Below are positions 10,469 to 20,000 of a stretch of DNA of 39,129 nt, piece after piece. Under the pieces are notes generated by a model. It had not been told where the DNA came from. It worked only from the letters and a program-made list of their open reading frames with translations, and made no database searches. Source of the DNA: a virus. The stretch is taken from the IMG/VR virus record IMGVR_UViG_3300025098_000117, positions 1 to 39,129 of that record. One strand, written 5' to 3'. Positions within the stretch are counted from its first letter, which is position 1. Each line of letters opens with the position of its first letter. A program made the translations under genes and the position numbers.

Positions 10469-10798
10469 ATGGCAACAGTATTTAGAAATAAAGTAATTAA
10501 CAATGTAGGCGTAGTGCCTATTGACATTTACGAGACCGATGCAAGTACTCGGGCAACAGTAATTGGGCTAAGTTTAACAAACCTAACACAATCTTTTGTG
10601 TATGTAGATGTATTAGTTCAAGATGATACAAGTATAACAGGTTATTATTTAAAAGAAACACTACTTCCAGCAAACACTAGTTTGCGTGTAGTAGCAACAG
10701 GTGAAAAATTAATTATCGCACCAAGTAATAAATTACAAGTGCGTTCAAGTATAGACGACAGCGTTGACGTTGTTGCAAGTATAGTGGAGATTGTATAA
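10469..10798 (+). CDS. Small virion structural protein (109 aa)
   Basis: This short beta-rich protein starts four bases after the preceding stop, and its own stop overlaps the next start (TAATG), so translation is probably coupled. The end LIIAPSNKLQVRSSIDDSVD resembles the end of the 111-aa protein at 24501 (IDASRQIYARSSQANTAVMV). In both, a beta-sandwich pattern of hydrophobic strands leads to a final RSS turn. Small proteins of this type sit next to giant structural genes in marine T4-like phages, from memory. The role is unknown; an accessory capsid or fibre-attachment protein would fit. Confidence 0.7.
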   Translation: MATVFRNKVINNVGVVPIDIYETDASTRATVIGLSLTNLTQSFVYVDVLVQDDTSITGYYLKETLLPANTSLRVVATGEKLIIAPSNKLQVRSSIDDSVDVVASIVEIV

Positions 10799-11172
10799 TG
10801 AGTCATTACATAGGTAATAATCCAGAATCAATTGTTCAGGGATTTATTAAACAATATTTTTACGGTATGCGTAGAAACGAAGACGGCGAATTGTTTTTGT
10901 TAAGAGTTGATCAACTTAGTGGACAAGGCACAGCAACTATAAACGACATTGGTGTTGGTGAAAACAACTATCCCGACTTTGAAGAAGGGATTGACTTTTT
11001 AGAAGGTATTGATGCAAACCACGACATTGTATACGACAATTTAAGATATCAACAAATTAAGTGGGACGGAAGATTATTAACATATTACATTGATCCTACG
11101 GATGGACAATTTATTGCAAGAATTTCAGAAGATTATGTTTACCCTGATAATATTTCAGGACCAGGGTATTAA
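10798..11172 (+). CDS. Conserved phage structural-cluster protein, function unknown (124 aa)
   Basis: The start overlaps the previous stop in TAATG. The product is acidic, with aromatic-rich strands: FIKQYFYGMRRNEDGELFLL, then DFEEGIDFLEGIDANHD and YQQIKWDGRLLTYYID. The pattern of a short charged beta-protein with an FEEGxDFxEGxD acidic stretch looks like hypothetical proteins found beside tail-fibre genes of marine T4-like phages, but I recognise no named domain. No signal peptide or membrane segment is visible. Being between two giant virion genes suggests a structural or assembly role. Confidence 0.65.
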   Translation: MSHYIGNNPESIVQGFIKQYFYGMRRNEDGELFLLRVDQLSGQGTATINDIGVGENNYPDFEEGIDFLEGIDANHDIVYDNLRYQQIKWDGRLLTYYIDPTDGQFIARISEDYVYPDNISGPGY

Positions 11173-11182
11173 GGAATAGAAA

Positions 11183-14100
11183 ATGGCAGAATTTAAACTA
11201 GAACGATTTAAGTATAACTGGAAAGGCGATTGGACAACAGCCACAGCATACAAACGAGACGATGTTGTACGTGTTAACGGTAAGAGCTATGTTTGTATTA
11301 TTACTCACGCAGCATCATCAACATTTGCTGCTGACTTAGATGCTACACTTCCAGGATCAGTACCACCGCAACCGCAACCTCGATGGACAGTAATGACAAA
11401 TGGTTTAAGTTTCACAGGTGACTGGGAACAAGGTACTGCATATAATTTAGGCGATATTGTAAAATATAACGGATCTCTATGGAGATGTGTAATAAATCAT
11501 AATGCTTCGTCATTTGGCAGTGATATAGGAAATTGGACAGCATTTAGTCAAACTACAAGTTTTGTAGGAGTTTGGACAGCTAGTACTTCTTATGCACCAG
11601 GTGCAGTTGTAAGCTATAACGGCAATGCATACAAGTGTATGATTGGACACATCTCGTCATCAGTATTAGAAGATAATATAAGCAATTGGGAAATATACCG
11701 TGAAGGCATAGAGTGGAGAGGAGAATTTTCTCCAAACACAGAATATCGAATTAATGATTTTGTAAAATACGGCGGCGCAATTTATAGATGTATTGAAACT
11801 CATATAGCGACTATATTTGATGATAGTAAATTTACTATCGAAGTATACGGCTCAGAATACGATGGTATTTGGAACGACACTACAACTTATAATTTAGGTG
11901 ATATTGTAAGACACACTGGTTATATGTACTATGCTATTTCTAATAATGTAAATTCAAAACCTTTTATTAGTTCCGACGGAGGAAGTACTGATTGGATAGT
12001 GTTAGCAAAAAATATAAACTTTAGAGGAAAATGGTTATCAACTAACTTTTATAAAACAGGTGACGTAGTTTTAAGAGGCGGCAACTTATATGTAGCATTA
12101 GTTAATATAGGTGGTGAATTTGATGAACAAGGGAATTTAATTAGCGGCGAATTTTTAGATAATAGTACTCTTGACTACCTTGATGACTCTACCTGGGAAC
12201 TAATAGTGCCAGGCAAGTCATTAAAAGGAAACTGGACTGAAGGCGATATTTATAGTGTAGGCGATGTAATTATCTTCAAAGGAACTTCATATACTTGTAA
12301 TATTGAACACGAAGCAAGTTTTGTAAACTTTCCAGGAGATAACGGCAGTGGACGTTTTTACTGGGATATACTAATCCAAGCAGGTCAACCTGCTGCTTTA
12401 GAAGTAAAGGGCGATTTACTTACTTATGGGGAGAACAGACAACTTGATGATGACGGAAGTACTGTATTTGATGATAGTACTTTTGGAGATACTAGATTAG
12501 GCATTGGAGAATCAGAACAACTGGTGTCAGTATCATCGGATCTAGAAGTATATTGGAGAGATATACAAGAAGACGCAGATTCAATATGGGTTGCCTCTAA
12601 TGGAATTGATGACGAAAACAGAGGAACTTTTCAAAAACCGTTTCGTACAATACGTTACGCAGCTGAATATGTAGAAGATAACTTTGAACCTCTAACACCA
12701 GTAATAATAAGAGTAAGTACAGGAAAGTTTGAAGAAGTATCGCCAATTGTTATTCCAGCAGGATGTGCAGTTAATGGAGACGAATTACGTTCAACAACAG
12801 TATTAGCCAACAGTCCTATTAAGTTATACGAAGACTCGTACCAATATACACAACTGTATCTAACACACTTTATATCTATATTATTAGACATAATTACTGC
12901 TGTAGAAATTACGCCGCAATCTGGTAACGAAGTATCTCAAATTACAGAAGTATTAGAAGAAACAGGAGTAGGACCAGACGGAACTCCAATTTTTCAAGAT
13001 AACTTTCCTGTATCGGATCTAACTGGTGCAAATTACATATTGTCGTTGATAACTGATTATCAAAACTATATTGAATTTTATACTGGTGACGGAGATGTAA
13101 ATCCTGATGTTGTAGGAACAAATACTATTTCAACTGACGCATTTGTTAAAAACGCAGGAGCATCATTAGATATTAATAGAAACTTTATAGCACAAGAATT
13201 AATATCTTATATAAAGAATGAATATCCTGCTGTAACATTTGACGAACTGCAAATAAAAAACGATATAAGGCATTTACTAAGAGCATTTAAGAAAGATGCA
13301 AATTATCCCGGCAATTATCAAACATTATTATCAGCACAACGATACGCAAATTCTGTAAACGGTAGTGCAACTACTAATTTATTTTATATGAGAGATACTA
13401 CAGGTTTAAGAGATATGACAACTGGCGGCTTGCAAGGAGTTCTTAATCCACCAGGCGTATTTGAATTATATCAGAAACCTACAGGAGGAGCATTAGTAAG
13501 TTTAGATCCGGGTTGGGGTCCAGATGACGAACGCACTTGGATTAAAAATAGATCTCCTTATATACAAGGTTTAACTAATACTGGTACTGGATGTATAGGT
13601 ATGAAGGTTGATGGCGCATTACATAATGGCGGCAATAAGTCTATGACAGCAAACGACTTTACGCAAGTACTAAGTGACGGCATTGGAGCTTGGATTACAA
13701 ATAATGCAAGAGCAGAATTAGTTAGTGTGTTTACATATTATTGTCAGGTTGGTTACTTTGCTGAAGACGGCGGAATTATACGTGCAGCTAATGGTAACAA
13801 CTCATACGGACGATACGGATCAATTGCTGACGGCAATGACGATACCGAAGTGCCACAGATTGCAGAAGCGTTTAACAGAAATAATCAAGCAACAGTATCA
13901 GAAGCGTTTGCTGGCGGAAGCAACGACGAAATTAAAATATTTGAATACTCAAATGCAGGCCAAAATTATACCTCTGCTACTGCATCTATTGTAGGCGCAG
14001 GAGCCAATGCTAGTGTAGAATATACTGATTTTAGAGACGGAGGATTATTTGAAGAAAGATTAATTAGTGCAGATGGATCTAGTAAAGCAGGTGGTGCAGG

Positions 14101-17023
14101 ATATCTAAGACGACAAGGTAGCGCACAAGAAACTGCTAATGCAGCAGCAACACTTAAACTTGCTGCTACCGATGTGACTCAGTTTGAATCAGAAATACTA
14201 GGTATGAGAATAACAATAACTGGCGGCACAGGCGTAGGGCAATATGGATATATAACCGGATTTAATTTTGCAACTAAGGAAGTGACAGTTACTAGAGACA
14301 GTGACGACGAATTAGGTTGGGACCATATAATTCCCGGAACACCTTTAGTAGCAGCACTTGATCTTACTACACGTTATAGAATTGAACCAAGAATAGCAGT
14401 TTCTGAACCATCTTTTAATGCTTCGACTAGTGATTTATTTACTAACAGATCATATGTCGATATGGCGTTTGGGAATATTACAGAAACATATGCTGGCGTA
14501 ACAGGCGGCGGCAATGTAATTTGGAAAGATGACAACAATATTAGAGTTACTGTAAAAACAGTTATTTCTGATATAGCACTACAGTTTAATGCAGACTTTT
14601 CTGCAAATCCAAATGTACCATTTACTATAAAAGGTAGAACATCAGGAACAACTGCAACAATTCAATCAATTAGTGCAAATACAGATACAGTAATTGAAGT
14701 CGACGTTGATGCTGGAGGGACTGGGTTTCAAATAGGAGAAGAAATTGATCTAGTGTTAAGTTCTGGTACAGGAGACACATTTGACGGATCACCAATTAAT
14801 GCATCATTCTTTGTCACTAGGCAAGGATCTACATATAATGTAGCTATTACAAATCCTGGAGGCGGCTACGCACCTAATGATAAAATTACTATACTAGGAA
14901 CAGCATTAGGAGGAACAACGCCTGCAAATGATTTAACAATTACAGTTACCGAAGTCACAGACGATAGTACCTCAAGTATTGTTACGTTTAGTCAGTCTGG
15001 TATAGGTAGAGGCGGACGATTTGTATCGTTAACTAACATAGAAAATGCTAGATGGAGTGATGACGGATCTAACTGGACTGAAGTAACCTTACCATTTAAC
15101 GCTACAATGACAAGTTTGTCAGCTGGTAATAATAGATTTATTGCAACTGCATCAGGAGAAGCAAAAGTAGCATCTAGTTTAACAGGTATTACTTGGAGTG
15201 AGGTGGCATTACCAGGAGAAGCAGCTTGGTCAGACAGTGTTTACGGTAATGGTAAATTTGTTTTAATAGCAACAGACACTGATGTCGTAGCAAGTAGTAT
15301 AGACGGAGTAACTTGGACAACAGGTAGTATTCCAGACGATACTGATGGAGGTGTAGACAGTACTACTAGTGTTTGGACTAGTATTACTTATGGTAAAGGT
15401 AAGTTCGTTGCAATATCGTCAAGTGACGGCGCAACAGCAACTAGTACAAACGGCACAACCTGGACCAGACACGATAGTGCAATAAATTTTAACCCAGATT
15501 CTATTGCTTACGGAAATAACAGGTTTGTTGCATTGTCTGTAACTGACGGCGAAACAGCATATAGTTTTGATGGCATAACTTGGTATACTAATGCTCAAAC
15601 ATTTAGTTTTGTCGCAGGGGCAACTATTACATCTCCTGCTATTAAATACGGAAACGGAGTATTTGTTGCGTTAATTAATAGTCAAACAAATACAGCAAGT
15701 TCTTCATTATTTACTAGTGAAGATGGTATATTATGGATACAGCGGTCACTTCCAAGTAGTAGGACTTGGAGAGCACTTACATACGGAAATAAAAAATGGT
15801 TTATAAAGGCAAATGCAGCATCTACAGACGCAGTTGCAATAGTTACTACAGGTGCTCGTGCTAAGTTAAGAATGGACCTTAATGTAGGATCTATAAGCGA
15901 AATTAGAGTACTAGACCCTGGTAGCGGATACGATACTGAGTCATCTCCAACAGTAACTATTACAGATCCTAATGTTACATTTAGTGCAGCTACAGAAAGT
16001 AGAATAGCTGACAAAGTACTTGCGCAGCCAGACTTTATTGATCGAGGCGCAGGATATAGAAATACTACAAGTACAATTACAATTACTGGCGACGGATTTG
16101 CTGACGATATTCCTGTAGGGAATATACTTACAGTGTCAGGCATAACTGCTATCCCAGGTCCTGGCGTACAAATTCAGATTGTAGGAGTTGAAGATCCTAA
16201 CGCATTAGAACCAGGAACGCTTGCTACGTTTAGTGGCGTAACAGTAAAAAACTTAGGTGACGATGGATTAGGAAATGAAACAAACTTAGTAGAATTTCAA
16301 ATATCTCCAAGATTAGATGTAGAGTATGTTGTACCACACGGAACACAAGTAACACTGCGAGAAAGATATGCTCAATGTAGAATTAGTGGTCACGATTTCT
16401 TAGATATAGGAACTGGTAACTTTACTGAAACAAACTATCCAACTGTTTATGCAGGAGGTGCATTCTTTAATGCTGCACCTGAAAATGAAGTTTACGAATC
16501 AAATGGCGGAAGAGTATATTATGTAAGTACAGACCAAGATGGTAACTTTAGAACTGGTGAATTATTTAGTGTACAACAAGCAACAGGTGTTGTTACTATT
16601 AGTGCTGAATTCTTTGACTTAGATGGACTAAGCGAATTAGCATTAGGCGGTGTTAGATTAGGCGGTTCGGGAACTGTTGTTAGTGAGTTTTCAACAGACG
16701 GAACATTTAGTGCAGACTCAAATAATGTTATTCCTACACAAAGAGCTATTGTAACATTCCTTTCAAATAGATTAAGTGTTGGCGGCTCAGAATTAGAAGT
16801 TAATAAATTACAGGCTGGTAGAGTATTATTAGGCGGCATTCCAGAAAACGAAATTAATACTAATACAGGTCAATATGTTATTATACCAGCAGATGTGGTA
16901 TTTGACGGTCAATTTACAAGTGATGACGGTGAAGGTACTATAACAACTAACCAAACAGGAATATCGGGAACTATTGTAAGTCAAATGCTTATGTTGAAAC
17001 CTTTTGATGATACAATGCAATAA
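11183..17023 (+). CDS. Giant virion protein: CBM-like repeats, beta-helix, seven-blade propeller (1946 aa)
   Basis: AAGGAATAG precedes the ATG. Residues 1 to about 410 hold seven repeats of about 50 residues with the pattern W.G.W....Y..GD.V.Y.G..Y.C...H.S, resembling carbohydrate-binding modules of the CBM5/12 chitin-binding type. A beta-helix starts near 466 (WVASNGIDDENRGTFQKPF, VIIRVSTGKFEE, GDELRST). It is interrupted near 660-730 by a helical module (INRNFIAQELISYI...NYPGNYQTL). Residues about 1270-1560 contain seven GN[GN][KR]F[VI] blades and about six S-x-D-G-x-T-W Asp-box-like motifs, indicating a BNR-type beta-propeller. The C-terminus has GHDFLDIGTGNFTETNYP and TDQDGNFRTGELF, shared with the next giant gene. 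No sialidase catalytic set is evident. The role is most likely polysaccharide binding by a fibre or other appendage. Confidence 0.85.
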   Translation: MAEFKLERFKYNWKGDWTTATAYKRDDVVRVNGKSYVCIITHAASSTFAADLDATLPGSVPPQPQPRWTVMTNGLSFTGDWEQGTAYNLGDIVKYNGSLWRCVINHNASSFGSDIGNWTAFSQTTSFVGVWTASTSYAPGAVVSYNGNAYKCMIGHISSSVLEDNISNWEIYREGIEWRGEFSPNTEYRINDFVKYGGAIYRCIETHIATIFDDSKFTIEVYGSEYDGIWNDTTTYNLGDIVRHTGYMYYAISNNVNSKPFISSDGGSTDWIVLAKNINFRGKWLSTNFYKTGDVVLRGGNLYVALVNIGGEFDEQGNLISGEFLDNSTLDYLDDSTWELIVPGKSLKGNWTEGDIYSVGDVIIFKGTSYTCNIEHEASFVNFPGDNGSGRFYWDILIQAGQPAALEVKGDLLTYGENRQLDDDGSTVFDDSTFGDTRLGIGESEQLVSVSSDLEVYWRDIQEDADSIWVASNGIDDENRGTFQKPFRTIRYAAEYVEDNFEPLTPVIIRVSTGKFEEVSPIVIPAGCAVNGDELRSTTVLANSPIKLYEDSYQYTQLYLTHFISILLDIITAVEITPQSGNEVSQITEVLEETGVGPDGTPIFQDNFPVSDLTGANYILSLITDYQNYIEFYTGDGDVNPDVVGTNTISTDAFVKNAGASLDINRNFIAQELISYIKNEYPAVTFDELQIKNDIRHLLRAFKKDANYPGNYQTLLSAQRYANSVNGSATTNLFYMRDTTGLRDMTTGGLQGVLNPPGVFELYQKPTGGALVSLDPGWGPDDERTWIKNRSPYIQGLTNTGTGCIGMKVDGALHNGGNKSMTANDFTQVLSDGIGAWITNNARAELVSVFTYYCQVGYFAEDGGIIRAANGNNSYGRYGSIADGNDDTEVPQIAEAFNRNNQATVSEAFAGGSNDEIKIFEYSNAGQNYTSATASIVGAGANASVEYTDFRDGGLFEERLISADGSSKAGGAGYLRRQGSAQETANAAATLKLAATDVTQFESEILGMRITITGGTGVGQYGYITGFNFATKEVTVTRDSDDELGWDHIIPGTPLVAALDLTTRYRIEPRIAVSEPSFNASTSDLFTNRSYVDMAFGNITETYAGVTGGGNVIWKDDNNIRVTVKTVISDIALQFNADFSANPNVPFTIKGRTSGTTATIQSISANTDTVIEVDVDAGGTGFQIGEEIDLVLSSGTGDTFDGSPINASFFVTRQGSTYNVAITNPGGGYAPNDKITILGTALGGTTPANDLTITVTEVTDDSTSSIVTFSQSGIGRGGRFVSLTNIENARWSDDGSNWTEVTLPFNATMTSLSAGNNRFIATASGEAKVASSLTGITWSEVALPGEAAWSDSVYGNGKFVLIATDTDVVASSIDGVTWTTGSIPDDTDGGVDSTTSVWTSITYGKGKFVAISSSDGATATSTNGTTWTRHDSAINFNPDSIAYGNNRFVALSVTDGETAYSFDGITWYTNAQTFSFVAGATITSPAIKYGNGVFVALINSQTNTASSSLFTSEDGILWIQRSLPSSRTWRALTYGNKKWFIKANAASTDAVAIVTTGARAKLRMDLNVGSISEIRVLDPGSGYDTESSPTVTITDPNVTFSAATESRIADKVLAQPDFIDRGAGYRNTTSTITITGDGFADDIPVGNILTVSGITAIPGPGVQIQIVGVEDPNALEPGTLATFSGVTVKNLGDDGLGNETNLVEFQISPRLDVEYVVPHGTQVTLRERYAQCRISGHDFLDIGTGNFTETNYPTVYAGGAFFNAAPENEVYESNGGRVYYVSTDQDGNFRTGELFSVQQATGVVTISAEFFDLDGLSELALGGVRLGGSGTVVSEFSTDGTFSADSNNVIPTQRAIVTFLSNRLSVGGSELEVNKLQAGRVLLGGIPENEINTNTGQYVIIPADVVFDGQFTSDDGEGTITTNQTGISGTIVSQMLMLKPFDDTMQ

Positions 17024-17044
17024 AAAACAAAGAGACTATATTAT

Positions 17045-17052
17045 GATAAATA
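17045..17052 (+). promoter_or_regulatory. T4-type late promoter, GATAAATA
   Basis: TTATGATAAATATATAC lies in the 56-base gap between the two CBM-repeat giants. T4 spacing puts the start near 17058, giving a leader of about 22 nt that keeps the TAGGAA ribosome binding site ahead of the ATG at 17080. Confidence 0.65.
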
Positions 17053-17079
17053 TATACAACGTGCAAGTAGGAATAAAAA

Positions 17080-20000
17080 ATGGCAGAATTTAAACTAGGT
17101 AGAATTAGATTTGTTTGGAAAGGTGACTGGACAGCATCAAATGTCTACTATCAAGATGATGTAGTTGCCTTTGGCGGCAAAACATACATTTGTGTAACAG
17201 GTCATACAAGTGACACAGACTTCTTTACAGACTTAGATATTGTTCCATCTAAGTGGAATTTAGTTAGTGATGGTCAAACTTGGAAGGGTGAATGGACAGT
17301 AGATACTGCATATGTTTATAATGACATAGTCAGCTACGGCGCAAGATTATATATCGCTAATACTAATCATACTAGTGCTGCTACTGTAGCTGATGCTACT
17401 GATGGTTTAGAAATTGATATTGCTAAATGGGACGCTTATGCTGAAGGGTTAGACTGGAAAGGTGATTGGTCAGTATCGACTAGATATCGAATCAATGATT
17501 TTGTAAAGTACGGAGGGTCTACCTATGTTTGTAATACACTACACGTTTCAACTGCAACTGCCGCAGACGGATTAGAATTTGACATATCAAATTGGGATAC
17601 ATTTAATCAAGGTTTAGAATTTAAAGGCGAATGGACATCTAGTACAAGATACAAATACAATGACTTAGTTCGTTACGGAGCCGGTGTATGGATTTGTACT
17701 ACTGCACACACAAGTACAACTGATTTAGGAACTGACGGAGCAAATTGGAGTCAATTTGTAGAAGGATTCCAATATGAAAATGATTGGAGCCCTTTCAGAG
17801 GCTACCAGCCAGGTGACGTTGTACGTTACGGCGGCAATCAATATATTGCAAAAACTAATCACACAGAAATTACTCCAGGACCACAAAGCGGAACAATTAC
17901 AGGAATAATACAAGACGCTACTGCAAGAGCAACAAGTACAAATCACGGACTACAAGACGGTAGACAGATTATAATCAATGATGTAGAAGGGATGACTGAA
18001 ATTAACGGTCTTATCCTTTATATTAATGTAATTGATGCAAATACTTTTGATTTATACACAGATGTAGACTTAGTAACATCATTAGATTCATCTGGATTTA
18101 CAACATATACATCAGGCGGCACATACACCTCAACATCGCCTACCGAATGGGATTTATTTACTGAAGGTTTTAGATTTATAGGCGACTGGAATGAAGATAG
18201 TGCTAATCAACATTATAAAGTAGGCGAAGTTGTACGCTTAGGCGGGTTTACCTACGTATGTATTTTAGATCACGAAGAAGGACAGCAACCACCAAACGAA
18301 ACTTATTGGAAACTACTAAATGAAGGATTCCGTTGGAGAGGCGAGTGGTTAGACGATCAAGAATATTACGAAGGTGACGTTGTTCGTTACGGAGACAACA
18401 GCTACTACTGTACTTTATATCATATATCAGAAGGTGACGATTATTCAACAGCAACACTAGTACAGCCGGGCGGCGGCAACGAAGGATCTCGTCCTGATCT
18501 AGCAGATAGCGGTCAGTACTGGAGTGTTATTGCAATTGGTTCAGAAGCTAGTGTACTTACTACAGCAGGCGACTTAGTTTATTACAGCGGAAGTGCTCCT
18601 ACAAGATTACCAGTTGGATTAGAAGGACAAGTTTTACAAGTAGGATCAACAGGTATTCCAGAATGGGAGTTTTTACAAACTATCGAAGACATTTATTATG
18701 TGTCAGAACACGGTATTGATAGACCGTTTCCGGAATCAGGTGGTAGTGTTGATAGACCATTTAAATCAATACGTTATGCTTGTGAACGTATTGAAGAAGG
18801 ACCAAAGAATCCTAATGCACAATATCTATTAGAAATGAACAGAGTGTTTATTCAAGAAGAAGTTGGATCTTGGATTAACTATCAAATTGCAAATGCTGGA
18901 GGATCAGGCATTTGGAATAACTTTGTATACGGTGAAGACAATTGTAAACGTGATGTTGGATATATTGTTGATAGATTGATATGGGACATTGGCCACGGCG
19001 GCAACCTAAAATCAAGAGCAGCAGCACTTTCGTTTGTTAATGGATTTAGTGCAAATGGCGAATTTTCAGATGCATCTGAGGATAAAGTTTACGGCGGTGC
19101 GGGCCTAGCAGGAGAAGCAACACAATCAGTTGCAGCATATAATTATATGCTAACTGTTGTTGATGCAATTCTTAAAAATGAAGCACCGAGCGCAATTTAT
19201 CAAAATGTTACAGATGATAGTACAGCAATTGTTGATCAATTTACAAGTACAACGCTTGTATCAGAAACAGGCGTATATACTAAAATACAAAGTTTAGTTA
19301 AAATAATTACCGACACAATCACAGCAGGAGACACTAGCGCAGTACCAGCTCGTGATATTCCTCAAACACTAGTTAAAGTGTCTACAGGAGAACATTATGA
19401 AGTTCTACCAATTAGAGTACCGGCATATTGTGCTATATTAGGTGACGAACTACGTTCAACAAAGATTATTGCTGCTGGGAAAACAACACCGGCAACAGAC
19501 ACACCAAATACAGTAGCAACGTTTGATAGAATTGCTGAGGTTGTAGGAGATATAGTTGTAGGCACATCTATTACTGCATCTAATGGTAATACTGAGCCAC
19601 AAGATCAAAACTGGCCATATGCTGTAACTGCACAAGAAACAGTTGTAGAAAGTCTAGTTGATATGATGAAATATCAAATCGACTATGGACTAAAAACTAT
19701 GAGTGCAGGATACTATACAGATCCTACAGGCTATAGTGCAACTTTAGAAAATGCAAGAGAAAATATTATAGCAAACAAAGACTTTTTAAAAGCAGAAGTA
19801 ATTGCGTTCTTAGATACAGAATATCCAACACTAAAATACGGAAAAACTGATAGTCGACGTGATACTGGATTTATTATTGATTCGTTAATTTATGACTTAA
19901 CATATGGCGGCAACTCAATGGCTGTAATAGCTGGGCTATCGTATTGGGATGGAGACGATCAAACATACGATCAACTTCCAGCTTCGTTAAAGACAGAATG

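Noticed and set aside
15000-15900. Sialidase enzyme
   Set aside because: Asp-box blades are present but no convincing catalytic arginine triad or nucleophile pair was seen; only the fold is supported.
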